Assembly (NCBI GenBank): GCA_035296965.1
Contig: DATGZX010000343.1
Coordinates: forward strand, 1-39,386
DNA length: 39,386 bases
Direction: 5' to 3'
Source: DATGZX01 sp035296965
GTDB taxonomy: Bacteria > Planctomycetota > Planctomycetia > Gemmatales > Gemmataceae
In this document: positions 25,301-34,745 of the stretch, piece by piece
Position numbering within the stretch: position 1 is the first letter of the stretch
Layout of the letters: each line of letters begins with the position of its first letter
Program-made: the position numbers and the translations under genes
Notes under the pieces: model-generated
The model's input: only the letters and a program-made list of their open reading frames with translations
What the model was told of the DNA's origin: nothing
Database searches by the model: none

Positions 25301-25707
25301 TGGTCGCTCCGCTTCAGGTTCGCCACAAATATAGAGGGAACGGCGGCCCAAACCTATCCCGGATTTTATGGCGGGGGCATTTTTCGATGAGCCTGCGCTG
25401 GCGCCGGAGGTAGTGCTAACCACGATGGCTACTGCCGCAAGCCGGCGGCACAGTAATGCTCCCGGCCTTCCTGCCCGAACTCTCTGGCGGGCCCAGCGAA
25501 TCTGGCACGACGGTACCGGCGAGAGCAGGCCTCGGTCGGAACCACCTAGTGCATGACATGGAGGAGGAGGTGCCGGACGGGGTTCGGGGGCTTTCACGGT
25601 GGCGGAAGCCAAGCGCTGCCTGTGTGCGTATTTCGGCAGGCTGGATGCAAGATGGCAATGATTGCGCCTGCGCAAGGAGAGAGTCATCACTCGATGCGCA
25701 CATGGCC
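25301..25707. other. Intergenic region between GH5 and ECF sigma genes
   Basis: This stretch contains the sigma gene's ribosome site (GGAG before 25300) and a TATATT word about 30 bases upstream that could be its -10. I find no gene, long hairpin or repeat in the rest; open frames here have no recognisable motif. Confidence 0.5.
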
Positions 25708-26778
25708 TCAACCCGAACGCAATACCTCCAACATCCCGCTATCCAGCTTGCGTCCGTGAAAATCGGCGTAGGCAACGTCGGACCGGCCGCTGTCGAGCAG
25801 GCCGAAATTGCCGCGCAGGTTCCATAGCGCCCAGCCCCAGCCCGCTTCCTTGAACAGTTCCATGCAATCGCGCATCCAGGCCAGGACCACCGCATGAGGC
25901 GTGTTCTGATGGGCGCCCCATTCGCCGACATGGATGCCGACCCGTTTGCGTTCCAGAGCCTGCCACGGATCGATGAGTTCTCTGCGCAGCCTTGCCTTGT
26001 CCCAAGCTGGCGCCTTGCCTTGTTGCAACGGCCAGGTCGGCTCCGGCCAGCGGTCCGAGCCCTTCACCCAATTCGCTTTGTAATGCGTCAGTTGGAACGG
26101 ATCGTAGGAGTGCAGACTCTGGGCGATCTTCAGATCAACCAGACCATGCACAGGCTCGCGGCCATACCGGAGTCCGTCGGCGAGAATGAGACGGCCGGCA
26201 TCTTCCGCACGGATCGCCTCAACCAAGTGCCGCGCGACACGGACATACGCCTCCTCGGAAACATTCGCGGGTTCATTGACAAGGTTAAAGCTGAGCTGAC
26301 CGCTGGGGATGCCCTTGTAGCGCTTGGCAAAATGCGCCCAATGAAATCGGCAGGCTTCCAGGGCCTTTTCATCTTTCCAGAGATTGAAGGGTTCGGGAGG
26401 CGGGTTGACACAGTAGCCGGGAGCGCGATGGAAGCAGAGATTGACGTGAACGCCATAGCGCCGGCCCCACTCCACCGCCTGATCGATCTCCTTCAGCACC
26501 GGTTCCCGCATGGTCCGCCAATCGTCGGGGCTCGACCAGTGGTGGTAGGACAGCGGCAAGCGGACGAAGTTGAAGCCCCACGCGGCAATCCAGGCGAAAT
26601 CCGTCTCCCGGAACGGCTGGCCGCGGCGGCCGTAGAATTTCTCCAGCAGATTGAAGCCGCGCCAGCGCGGAAGCTTGGCGGCAGTTGGCTCGACGTTTGC
26701 TCGTGCATTCGGGCCGGCGGCAAAAGAAGACGATGCAGCCGTGGCAGCTAGAGTCTGAAGAAACTGACGGCGATTCAT
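25708..26778 (-). CDS. Tat-exported glycoside hydrolase family 5 (cellulase/mannanase-like)
   Basis: A 356-residue retaining glycosidase. It begins MNRRQFLQTLAATAASS, a twin-arginine signal, so it is exported folded. The GH5 barrel is complete: FVRLPLSYHHW (substrate Arg), CFHRAPGYC, the acid/base Glu159 in FNLVNEPAN, HSYDPFQLTHY, the nucleophile Glu276 in HVGEWGAH, and GWALWNLRGNFG (subsite -1 Trp). GH5 acts on beta-1,4-glucans, mannans and related glycans; this protein's subfamily cannot be told by eye. Its ATG overlaps the stop of the upstream epimerase gene (ATGA), which implies translational coupling. GAGGGA precedes it. Paired with a cellobiose-epimerase-like enzyme, it may serve beta-glucan or mannan breakdown. 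Confidence 0.9.
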   Translation of the reverse strand: MNRRQFLQTLAATAASSSFAAGPNARANVEPTAAKLPRWRGFNLLEKFYGRRGQPFRETDFAWIAAWGFNFVRLPLSYHHWSSPDDWRTMREPVLKEIDQAVEWGRRYGVHVNLCFHRAPGYCVNPPPEPFNLWKDEKALEACRFHWAHFAKRYKGIPSGQLSFNLVNEPANVSEEAYVRVARHLVEAIRAEDAGRLILADGLRYGREPVHGLVDLKIAQSLHSYDPFQLTHYKANWVKGSDRWPEPTWPLQQGKAPAWDKARLRRELIDPWQALERKRVGIHVGEWGAHQNTPHAVVLAWMRDCMELFKEAGWGWALWNLRGNFGLLDSGRSDVAYADFHGRKLDSGMLEVLRSG

Positions 26779-28130
26779 GGATGGTCCCTCGTTGGCTGTC
26801 CGCAAGCCGAGCTAGGAATCTGTCCGGTTGCCAGGCCCTCCAAGAGTTTGGCGCACCAAATCATGGACCTGCCGCCATGATAGCCTTCTTGCCACGGGGA
26901 GGTACGCTGCTCGCCCCGTGGCGAGCCGTCCGGTTCCAGCGTCGCCCACCAGCTTCCCTGGCGCGCGACCTGGTGTTTGGCAACAAAATCGAGCGTTTGA
27001 CTGAAAATCTCGTAGTACTCTTGCTTGCCAGTCAACCGGTACATGGTGAGCATCGACACGAGCGCTTCGGCTTGTACCCACCACTCCTTCCGAGTGTCCT
27101 CTGCGGGGCGTCCGAGAGGACCGGTGTAGAAGAAACCACCATGCTGCCGGTCGTAGCCGAATTTCAGGCTGTAGCTGCAGAGCGCCTCGGCCCAGCTGCG
27201 GAGCAACTGCGGCGACCGGCCCAGCGCGCAGCCCGCATCCAGCGTCAGCCACGCGCATTCCACGTCGTGACCATAGCTGGCGCGCAGATTGGCAGGGGTC
27301 TCGACGATGTGCCAGTCCGGTCGCCAGCCGTCGACATTGCAATGAGAATTCGGATGACCCACGGTGTGAGTGACGATGATCATTGTTTCGCCCAGCCGCT
27401 GCCGAACTAGCGGGTCGGGCCAAACGCGATAAAGCTCGGCGAGTGCCTCCAGCACGTGCAGATGGGTGTTGTACGTCTTGGTGTCTATCGCCCCGACATA
27501 AGCAGGCTCGTTCGGGTCGGTAATCGGGCGCCAGTCCTCGTAAAAGAACTCGGTATAACCCCCATGTTGCCGATCGTGCGCTTTCTCTTCCAGGACGCGA
27601 AACAACTCCTTGGCGGCGTCCAGAGCCTGGGAATTGCCGGTTGCGCGATGGTAGGCGACCAGGCCATACAGTGCAAAGACATTGAGGTAGACATGCTTGC
27701 GCCGGTCAATAGGTTGCCCGGCATCGTTGACTTTGGAGAAATAGCCGCCGTAGCGTCGGTCGCGCATGCGGCCTTCGAGAAAGTCGAACCCGGACCGAGC
27801 GGCCGCGAGTGCCGCATCTTTCTCGATCCCTTCCTGGGCGAGCGTGCTGAAAAACCAGAGTTGCCGTCCCTGCAGGGTTAGGAACTTCTCACCGGTCGGC
27901 GCGAACTTGCCGTCGCGCAACGACTCGAAGTAGCCGCCGTGGACCGTATCGACACACGCGGGCAAGTAGAAGCTCACCAGGCTGCTCTGCAGAATCTCCC
28001 GGCAGCGCCGCGCCTGTTGGCGGAACGCTTCGGGAGGGGGAGTTCGTTCAGCCTTGGGTATTGGGTCGGCAAGGAGTAGTGCCGGTAGCAGAAGCAAGCA
28101 CGAGGGCGAAGCGGCCGAGATGAGCGACAT
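26775..28130 (-). CDS. Exported AGE family epimerase (cellobiose 2-epimerase-like)
   Basis: A 451-residue (alpha/alpha)6-barrel enzyme of the N-acylglucosamine 2-epimerase family. Family motifs are GRQLWFFSTLAQ, NTHLHVLEALAELYR, YGHDVECAWLTLDAG, RKEWWVQAEALVSML and SPWQEGYHGGRSMIW; the last two are closer to cellobiose 2-epimerases than to GlcNAc epimerases. Unlike typical cytoplasmic members, the N-terminus (MSLISAASPSCLLLLPALLLADPI) looks like a Sec signal peptide. I chose the ATG ending at 28130, with GGAG about ten bases upstream, over an earlier in-frame start that would bury the signal. The reaction would invert C2 at the reducing end of a glucose- or mannose-ended sugar. It overlaps the GH5 gene by four bases and so is the first gene of a two-gene operon. 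Confidence 0.88.
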   Translation of the reverse strand: MSLISAASPSCLLLLPALLLADPIPKAERTPPPEAFRQQARRCREILQSSLVSFYLPACVDTVHGGYFESLRDGKFAPTGEKFLTLQGRQLWFFSTLAQEGIEKDAALAAARSGFDFLEGRMRDRRYGGYFSKVNDAGQPIDRRKHVYLNVFALYGLVAYHRATGNSQALDAAKELFRVLEEKAHDRQHGGYTEFFYEDWRPITDPNEPAYVGAIDTKTYNTHLHVLEALAELYRVWPDPLVRQRLGETMIIVTHTVGHPNSHCNVDGWRPDWHIVETPANLRASYGHDVECAWLTLDAGCALGRSPQLLRSWAEALCSYSLKFGYDRQHGGFFYTGPLGRPAEDTRKEWWVQAEALVSMLTMYRLTGKQEYYEIFSQTLDFVAKHQVARQGSWWATLEPDGSPRGEQRTSPWQEGYHGGRSMIWCAKLLEGLATGQIPSSACGQPTRDHP

Positions 28131-28255
28131 TGAATTCAAGCTCCGAATTGGGGGAAAACAAACCGTCCCAGGTGCCAAAGGATATTCCTGAACCCCGCGC
28201 GTCAACCGCTGCCGCCACCCTTGAGGGAGTCTGGGCTCGATCCCAGCGGCACGGG

Positions 28256-31117
28256 TCAGGGAGAACGCCCGGCCAATCGGTCCAGCGCAGCCTTTGCCGC
28301 CCGCGCGCGCGCATCGGCCGGGGGTACCTTGGCCAAGCTCTCGAGCAGCGCGCGCGACTCCGGAGTGCCGATTTTCTCGAGCACGGAGACCGCACGCAAT
28401 TCCCGAATTTGCTCGGGCGCTGGCGCTTCGTCCGCAACAGGTGCAATGCTCGGAAGTCGAGCGGGTCGCAGATGGTCGCGTAACCAGGGAAGCGATCGGG
28501 GCGGATCGGCGATGAGCGCCCAGGCCGCGCGATAAGCCTTGATCACATCCTTGTCTTTAAGCTCATCCCAGTTGGCTTCCAGTTCCTGTTGAGAAAGCCG
28601 CAGTGCTGCCGCTTCCGGGGCCAAGCGACGGATAGCACTTGCGGCGGCCTGGCGCACCGTCAAACGGTCGTCCTTAAGGGCATGCAGAAGACTGGGCAGG
28701 GCAGGCTTCGCCGCGGGACCTATTGCACTTAGCACCTTGATAGCGCTCACAGGTATGGCCACGGATAGAGGAATGTTCGGGGGGACGCCGGCAAATCCCG
28801 GTTTATCCATGAAGTACTCGGCACCGGCGAAAAAGAACGAATCCTGTTGCTCACGCGACGCAGAGCTGCCGTCGAAGTGACTCTGTGGCTCATCCAGCAG
28901 CATGCGCAATGCGGGAATCGCCTCTTCGGCAGCGGGGCCCATCTTCTCCAGTACCGTCAGGCTGACCATGCACTCATTCTGGTGCCGACTTTCCAAAAGC
29001 TTGGCCAGCTCACCTGTCGCCGCTCGCGCGGCAGGTCCATAGCCGCCCAGTTTTTCCGCCAGCAGAGTCCGGGCGACGCGCAGGGGATTGGGGGGTACGT
29101 ACCTGCCTAGGGGGCCGATTGCTATGGGTGCCTGTCCGGCTCGATCGCGGTAGGGTGGCTCCTTGAGCCGGTCACGCAGTGCGCTAACCGCAATCTCCGC
29201 ATCCGCGCCCACCTCGACCAGTGCGAGCGTTGCGGCATCGCGCAGCTGCGGGTCTTCGGACTGCGTCAACTCAACTAGTGCTGGAACAGCGCCTTTGGCG
29301 GCTGGGCCCATTTCTGACAGGATGGGAATGATACGCCGGGAAAGCCCAGGATTGTTTTCCCCCAACATCCCGATCAGGGTCGGCGCGAACGGCTTAAGCG
29401 CCGGGCCAATGCTCCTCATCCTCGAGGCAACATTCTCGACAGGCAGGAGGCCGGCGGGCGCTCGCGGATCCTCTCGGAGTGCCTGAAGGAGCACGTGAAT
29501 AGCTGCTTCTGTATCAGACTGGACCTTACACAAAGCAAAGGCCGCCTCCACAGCAACCGTGCTCTCGCCATCGCGCAATGCTTGCTGCAAAGCAGGAATC
29601 GCTGCTTTGGCCGCCGGACCGAACTCCGCCAGCGTTTTGGCGGCGCCGGCGCGACGTTCCCCATTGGCCGCCGGCCCCAAGGCCTCAATGAGATAGGGTA
29701 TCGTCTCGGGACCAATTTCGTGCAGAGCCGCCGACGCCGAAGGCCCGGCGCCGGGCAGAGTTCCATCCAGGTCCTGAATAAGATCGGGAATTGCCTGCCG
29801 CGCGTCCGGGCCCAAAAGCGCAATCGAGCGAACCGCATTATCGTGCTGTCCGCTGCGGGGTGATCTGAGAGGTGCTCGCAGGGCTTCGAGAAGCACAGGG
29901 AGCACCATTTCGGCTGGCCCAATCCGAGCAAGGGGCCCGACGGCTGGATTGCTGCGGCCCATCACTTTGGCTTTATCGTACATGGCCACGAGGTCGGGCA
30001 CAGCTGCTCGGGCGGCCGGCCCGATTCTGCCGAGCAAGTACGCGGCGAATTCCGCCTCACGATCTTCGCGCACCATGCGGATCAACGTGGGGACTGCCGG
30101 CTCTGCGGCAGACCCCATCTCGTTCAGTACGATAAACACCGAGTAGCGGACAGAGCCTTCCGTATCCTCAAGCGCATCTGTCAATGCCAGCGCCACTCCA
30201 CGATCCTTTGCGCGTACGCGCCCCAGCGCCAGTGCGGCTGCCTGGCGAACACGTGGATCGCGATCGTGCAGCATCTTGAGAAGAGTGGGAGTGGCGGCGG
30301 TTAGATCTTTGGACGTGGCGGTCGACGCCAGCGCCTGCCCCGCGACATCTCTCAATTCCTTCCTTTCCAGGGCCCGCAGCAGCGCGGGCGTTGCTTGGCT
30401 GGCAGCGGTTCCCATCGCACCTAATGCCTTGGCCGCACGTTTCCTCACTTCCGGTTCGGGATGTTCCAACGCCTCGATGAGATTGGGAATGGGCAACTGA
30501 GTATGTGGGAGGAGCGTCGGCAGGATCAGTTTGCCTTGAGGGTCGATTTGCCATAGGGCATAGGCCGCGCTGATGCGCACGCCATCATCGTCGAGCGTCG
30601 CTTGCAGCACGGGTATAGCTGTTTGCGCCTCAGGCCCAATGGCTCCTAGAGCACGTGCGGCCAGCGCGCGCACCGTCTCATCACCAGACTTGCTCAGTGC
30701 AACCACTAACGCTGGAACGGCGGGCGCACCAATCGAGGTTAGAGCTTCGGCGGCCCGATCGCTGAAGAGTTGCCCGTCAAACGACCCCTTGTCGGCCAAT
30801 GTCTCGATCAAAATAGGGATGGCAAGTGCTGCTTCCGATCCCTGCATCCGCAGCAGGACCAGGGCCCGGTAGCGCTGCAGCGGATCCGTCGCCTTGAGAT
30901 CTTTGATCAGCTTCTCGGTCGGCGGCCGCGTGGCTGGCGGTCCAGTATCCTCCCCAGAGGGGTCCGAAGTTGATCCCCGATCCGCGAACTCGGGAGCATC
31001 CTGCTTGACCAGGAACAGCAGCAGCGTAACTACAAGCAATACCGCGAGCGCTAGGGCCAGCGGCCGTTTCGCCAATGTTCCAAAGATCGCCCTGAGTCGA
31101 CGCACGGGAGCGATCAC
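28256..31117 (-). CDS. Membrane-anchored HEAT-repeat protein
   Basis: A 953-residue protein with one N-terminal helix (LALALAVLLVVTLLLFLV, about 20-38) after a basic start, so the rest is probably periplasmic. From about residue 75 to the end it is a near-continuous array of HEAT repeats of 35-40 residues (PVLQATLDDDGVRISAAYAL, EALEHPEPEVRKRAAKALGA, LLKMLHDRDPRVRQAAALAL, with recurring IGPAA and MGPAA turns). I estimate around twenty. Such solenoids bind proteins and have no enzymatic role. The start is GTG at 31117; there is no strong ribosome site and another start within the first few codons is possible. It lies 125 bases upstream of the epimerase gene on the same strand, possibly but not clearly in one transcript. 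Confidence 0.9.
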   Translation of the reverse strand: MIAPVRRLRAIFGTLAKRPLALALAVLLVVTLLLFLVKQDAPEFADRGSTSDPSGEDTGPPATRPPTEKLIKDLKATDPLQRYRALVLLRMQGSEAALAIPILIETLADKGSFDGQLFSDRAAEALTSIGAPAVPALVVALSKSGDETVRALAARALGAIGPEAQTAIPVLQATLDDDGVRISAAYALWQIDPQGKLILPTLLPHTQLPIPNLIEALEHPEPEVRKRAAKALGAMGTAASQATPALLRALERKELRDVAGQALASTATSKDLTAATPTLLKMLHDRDPRVRQAAALALGRVRAKDRGVALALTDALEDTEGSVRYSVFIVLNEMGSAAEPAVPTLIRMVREDREAEFAAYLLGRIGPAARAAVPDLVAMYDKAKVMGRSNPAVGPLARIGPAEMVLPVLLEALRAPLRSPRSGQHDNAVRSIALLGPDARQAIPDLIQDLDGTLPGAGPSASAALHEIGPETIPYLIEALGPAANGERRAGAAKTLAEFGPAAKAAIPALQQALRDGESTVAVEAAFALCKVQSDTEAAIHVLLQALREDPRAPAGLLPVENVASRMRSIGPALKPFAPTLIGMLGENNPGLSRRIIPILSEMGPAAKGAVPALVELTQSEDPQLRDAATLALVEVGADAEIAVSALRDRLKEPPYRDRAGQAPIAIGPLGRYVPPNPLRVARTLLAEKLGGYGPAARAATGELAKLLESRHQNECMVSLTVLEKMGPAAEEAIPALRMLLDEPQSHFDGSSASREQQDSFFFAGAEYFMDKPGFAGVPPNIPLSVAIPVSAIKVLSAIGPAAKPALPSLLHALKDDRLTVRQAAASAIRRLAPEAAALRLSQQELEANWDELKDKDVIKAYRAAWALIADPPRSLPWLRDHLRPARLPSIAPVADEAPAPEQIRELRAVSVLEKIGTPESRALLESLAKVPPADARARAAKAALDRLAGRSP

Positions 31118-31565
31118 CTCTGGATGTGCAAGATATCAGGTCTCCCGGATCGCTAGTCTGACAGATTTGCGCCCGCTGTCAATGCGCCGATACGCCGAAA
31201 AACAGAGGAGTCCCGTCTGACGGAAAGAGCGCAGGATGTGGAATGTACTTCGAAGAGCCCCGCGCGCCCCGGTCTGGAGTCGGTGCAATCTCTCAAACCG
31301 CAAAAAACTCTAAATGCTCCGATGTCATGGCATGGACCAAAGCACACCAAAGCGGCTAGACGAGCATTGGCTGTTTCAGTTCCTGCCACCATTTTCACCG
31401 TTTCTCCTTCACCGCCGGCTGTTCGCGCGCTCCTTGCTGGCTCGCGGTCAAACGCATGCGGCACGCAGCGACTGGAACCCACGCCAGGCGTAAATCGTTC
31501 TGGTTTGCCAATCCACCCCTCAGTAAAATCAATTCGATTGACTGGAGGCAACGGGAGCATTCGAT
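31118..31565. other. Intergenic region, divergent promoters expected
   Basis: Genes on either side point outward, so promoters for the HEAT-repeat protein (leftward) and the small protein at 31566 (rightward) should lie here, but I could not pick convincing -35/-10 pairs. Open frames on both strands lack family features. No repeat or stable hairpin was noticed. Confidence 0.5.
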
Positions 31566-32084
31566 ATGACGCCGAAGCAGGCGCTGGCTTTTGTGGCGGC
31601 TCAGGGAGTCGTCCTCGAATCGGCACAGGGTTCGCTCCCCAGCCTTGCCGGGGCGGTCGCCGGTGAGCCGATCCGCGGGAGTTACTGGTCGCACCCCAAG
31701 GCCCACGAAATCTTCCTGTGCTCGCGCGCCATTCGCAAATCAGCCGACGTGCTCGTGTGTCGCCTCGTCGGGGGCAAGGTGACCTACGTCCATCGCCGGC
31801 TTTGGCCGGCGCTAGTGCGGCTTGCCGGGCGCTTCGACCCCGAGCAGCTGGCGGCCATCCAGGAAGTTCATACGCCTTCAGGGAAGCACGAAGTCCACAC
31901 CACCGCGTATCCGGCTTGGGTGACTGAAGACGTGGGCCGAGCGGCCCTGGACCTTTCAGAGGAGGAAGCGGCTTCGCTGCTCCCGGCAGTTCCTGGGCGA
32001 AGTCCGCCCAAGAAGAAGCGAAAGGGTCGCCGAACCGCTCTAGGGTCTCGAAAATCAACCAGGCGCGCCCCCCAAACGGACTGA
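31566..32084 (+). CDS. Conserved hypothetical protein with basic tail
   Basis: A 172-residue soluble protein. It begins MTPKQALAFVAAQGVVLESA and continues LAGAVAGEPIRGSYWSHPKA and DVLVCRLVGGKVTYVHRRLW, then ALVRLAGRFDPEQLAAIQEV. I recall this pattern from uncharacterised bacterial proteins annotated only as hypothetical, but know no Pfam name or function for it. The core looks like a compact alpha/beta domain with conserved Trp, His and Arg. The last 35 residues are rich in Lys, Arg and Ser (PPKKKRKGRRTALGSRKS), which suggests nucleic acid contact. GGGAG lies seven bases before the ATG. It is monocistronic, and the stop is 63 bases from the convergent aminotransferase gene. Confidence 0.75.
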   Translation: MTPKQALAFVAAQGVVLESAQGSLPSLAGAVAGEPIRGSYWSHPKAHEIFLCSRAIRKSADVLVCRLVGGKVTYVHRRLWPALVRLAGRFDPEQLAAIQEVHTPSGKHEVHTTAYPAWVTEDVGRAALDLSEEEAASLLPAVPGRSPPKKKRKGRRTALGSRKSTRRAPQTD

Positions 32085-32147
32085 ATGATTCCAGTTTTCG
32101 CGAAGTTCGTCGTGCGACCGCCGCCGGTTGGGTCTTTCATTCATCTC

Positions 32148-33530
32148 TCAAAGAGCAGCAATCACCTCCTCAATGCTTCGATCCAGAATATCAACCATCG
32201 CGTCGATCTGCTCGGCGCTGGAAATCAGCGGGGGACCGAAAGCGATCCAGTGCGGGTCAAAACGACAGAGCAAACCGTTGTCCAGCGCCCGCCGGCCAAT
32301 GCGCACGCCGATGGCCAGCTTCGACGGAAAGGATTTCTTGCTGGTCCGATCCTCCACGAATTCGATGCCCTGAAACAGTCCGCGGCCGCGAACGTCGCCG
32401 ATGATAGGATGTTTCTTGGCCAGGCGCTCGAAGCCCGCTCGCAGCCGATCCCCTTGCACGCGCGCATTGCCGCATAAATCGCGTTCCAGGATTTCTTGCA
32501 ACACTGCCAGGCCGGCCGCACACGAGATTGGGTTACCCTCGTTGGTGTGTCCCTCGACAAAGCCCGGGTTCTCGGCGACAGGTCCCCAAAATGCTTCGGC
32601 GATGGGACGCCGGCAAATCATGGCCGAGAGCGGCGCGTAACCTCCGCCCAGTCCCTTGCCGACGCAGAGCACGTCCGGCGTCACGCCAAACGTCTCCGCC
32701 GCGAACAGTTGGCCGGTTCGGCCGATCCCCGTGATGATTTCGTCAAAGATCAACAGGATATGATGGCGGTCGCAAATATCACGCAAGATTGGCAGGTACT
32801 CGTCGGGCGGATCGATGATGCCGCCGGTGTGGCCGATCGGCTCGACCAGGATCGCGGCCACCGTTGCCGGGTCTTCCATTTCGATTACGTCGTTGATGAG
32901 AGTGGCGCACGTGATGCCGCAGTCCGGATAGCTCTTGCCGAACGGACAACGATAGCAGGTGGGCGGAAACACGTGCAGGAAGCCGGGAGCGAGCGGCTCG
33001 TTTACCGTCTTGCGCGACTTGAGGCCGGATGCCGACAGGGAGGCCATCGTCGAGCCGTGCCAGGACAGGTAACGGCTGATGATCTTGTACTTGCCCGGCG
33101 CGCCGGTCAGCTTGTGGTACTGGCGCGCGAGCTTGATGGCTGCTTCCGTGACCTCGGAGCCGCCGCACTGGAACTTGACCGTGGACAGGTCGCCCGGGGC
33201 TAAATCGGCCAGCAGGTTGGCCAGTTGAATCGCCGGGGGGTTGGTGCCGTGCATCACCGGCGAAAAATGCAGAAGGTCAAGTTGGCGGCGGACGGCCTCG
33301 ATGACCCGGCGGTTGTTGTGTCCGACCGCAACGACGTAAATCCCCGAAAGCCCATCGAGGTAGCGCTTGCCGTTCACATCCCAGTAATAAACGCCGTCCG
33401 CCTTCGCCATGATCAACGGCTGCCTGGACCATTCGGCCATTTGATCGCGGACAAAAATCTGTCGAAGAAACTGCTCTTCGCTGGTCTGGGCATAGGAAAG
33501 GATATCGGGCACGGCTTGGGGAGAAGGCAT
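32148..33530 (-). CDS. Class III PLP-dependent aminotransferase
   Basis: A 460-residue fold-type I enzyme of the omega-amino acid / taurine-pyruvate aminotransferase class. Predicted PLP residues are Lys292 in CVGKGLGGGYAPL (Schiff base), Asp263 in IFDEIITGIGRTG, and YLSWHGSTMASLS (ring stacking). SEVTEAAIKLARQY is the usual phosphate-side helix. A four-Cys loop (CYRCPFGKSYPDCGITC) is present; I have seen this in a subset of the family. The C-terminal RGRGLFQGIEFVEDR is typical. It would move an amino group from an omega- or alpha-amine to pyruvate or another keto acid; the substrate is not readable. It follows the M20 hydrolase gene by 27 bases, so it may process an amine released by that enzyme. 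Confidence 0.93.
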   Translation of the reverse strand: MPSPQAVPDILSYAQTSEEQFLRQIFVRDQMAEWSRQPLIMAKADGVYYWDVNGKRYLDGLSGIYVVAVGHNNRRVIEAVRRQLDLLHFSPVMHGTNPPAIQLANLLADLAPGDLSTVKFQCGGSEVTEAAIKLARQYHKLTGAPGKYKIISRYLSWHGSTMASLSASGLKSRKTVNEPLAPGFLHVFPPTCYRCPFGKSYPDCGITCATLINDVIEMEDPATVAAILVEPIGHTGGIIDPPDEYLPILRDICDRHHILLIFDEIITGIGRTGQLFAAETFGVTPDVLCVGKGLGGGYAPLSAMICRRPIAEAFWGPVAENPGFVEGHTNEGNPISCAAGLAVLQEILERDLCGNARVQGDRLRAGFERLAKKHPIIGDVRGRGLFQGIEFVEDRTSKKSFPSKLAIGVRIGRRALDNGLLCRFDPHWIAFGPPLISSAEQIDAMVDILDRSIEEVIAAL

Positions 33531-33557
33531 GGCTAAATCGCTCCAGATTCCCGTATC

Positions 33558-34733
33558 TCAACGACAATAAGCGACGGCTGTCAGTGCATACAGATGGGCG
33601 ACACGGACCAGGTCGTCGATGGAGACCCACTCCTGTACCGTGTGCTGGCCTCCCGCGCGCGGTCCGTGCGTTATGGCGGGCACTTGTTTTTTGCCCCAGA
33701 AACTGTTGCCGTCATCAACGAACGGCTTGGGCCCAATCGGCAACGGCCGGCCGCTGATTGCGGTGCAGGATTCCTGAAAGGCGGCGACAATCGGGTCCTG
33801 CTGGTCCAAGTAAAACGCATCGCGAACGAAGCGAAATTCCATTTCCACCGTCGTGCCGGTTTCTTGTGCGAGGTTAGTCAGAAGCTGCCGAAATTCGGTT
33901 TCCACGGCAGCGCGCGCCGTGCCCGGCAGCCAGCGGCGCGTTCCCTCCAGCCAGCACGCGCTTGGATACTGATTGTAAATCTCGCCGCTATGGATCTGTC
34001 CGACAAAGACTGTCTCCTGGCCGGCCAGCGCATCCGATTTGCGTGACAGCTTTTCCTGTAACGCATTCAACCTGGCGACCAGGGCGGCACCGGCGGCAAT
34101 GACGCTGGGTTCATCCGCCGACCGCATGACTTCATGGACCGGCGCGCCTGGCCGGCGAATCGAGGCTTTCCAGGTAGCCGCTCCCCGGCCTACGACCGGC
34201 AGCCGATCCGAGAGCGGCTCGGGAAGCAGCACGGCGTCGCCCGCGTAGCCTTGCTCGATGAGACTGTCGAGTTGCTGGCCTAAGCCCCAGGGAGCTTCGT
34301 GGAGGTCGTGGGCCGTGAGCAAGACTGCCCCCGCGGTCAGCGCGTCGGTCTCGCGCAGGACGCGCATAGCTTCCACCGCCGCAGCCACGCCCGATTTCAT
34401 ATCGGATGCACCGCTGCCGGTAATCAGATCGCCCTCGACACGCGGCGGTACGAAGGGGAGATGTACGGTATCGAGATGCCCGTCGAACTGGAGAACGCGC
34501 CCCGGCTGTTTGGTCTTGAGCCACACGACGACAGCCGGCGCGGTGTCATGGCCCGCTGCAGGCCGTTCAACCACAAATCCATCGCTGGTCAAAATCTGCG
34601 CCAGGCAGTCCGACACAGCTCCCGCTGCCCCGGTTGGACTCGGTTCGGCAACGAGTTTCGTGACTGTTTCAACAAGCCGTTGGCGGCTGACCGCGTCGGC
34701 CAATCGACGGCTGATGTCCCCGGCGGATTTCAT
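33558..34733 (-). CDS. M20 family metallohydrolase (ArgE/DapE-like deacylase or peptidase)
   Basis: A 391-residue zinc hydrolase. Metal and catalytic residues are visible: His86 and Asp88 in QFDGHLDTVHLPF, Asp111 in GSGASDMKSGVAA, a catalytic Glu at 146 in the unusual context HDLHEAPWG (normally an EE pair), Glu172 in LLPEPLSD, and a late His in ITHGPRAGGQHT. The dimerisation domain lies about 185-300. M20 members cleave N-acyl amino acids, dipeptides or succinylated amines. The cytoplasmic location is inferred from the lack of a signal peptide. It sits between a DUF2007-like gene, whose last codon is 12 bases upstream, and an aminotransferase 27 bases downstream: one operon. Hydrolysis of an N-acyl compound followed by transamination is a reasonable inference. 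Confidence 0.9.
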   Translation of the reverse strand: MKSAGDISRRLADAVSRQRLVETVTKLVAEPSPTGAAGAVSDCLAQILTSDGFVVERPAAGHDTAPAVVVWLKTKQPGRVLQFDGHLDTVHLPFVPPRVEGDLITGSGASDMKSGVAAAVEAMRVLRETDALTAGAVLLTAHDLHEAPWGLGQQLDSLIEQGYAGDAVLLPEPLSDRLPVVGRGAATWKASIRRPGAPVHEVMRSADEPSVIAAGAALVARLNALQEKLSRKSDALAGQETVFVGQIHSGEIYNQYPSACWLEGTRRWLPGTARAAVETEFRQLLTNLAQETGTTVEMEFRFVRDAFYLDQQDPIVAAFQESCTAISGRPLPIGPKPFVDDGNSFWGKKQVPAITHGPRAGGQHTVQEWVSIDDLVRVAHLYALTAVAYCR

Positions 34734-34745
34734 GGTGCGCCGATC

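Noticed and set aside
31153..32058. A 301-codon frame on the minus strand covering the intergenic region
   Set aside because: It opposes the conserved small protein at 31566-32084, is rich in Arg, Pro and Gly, and shows no motif.
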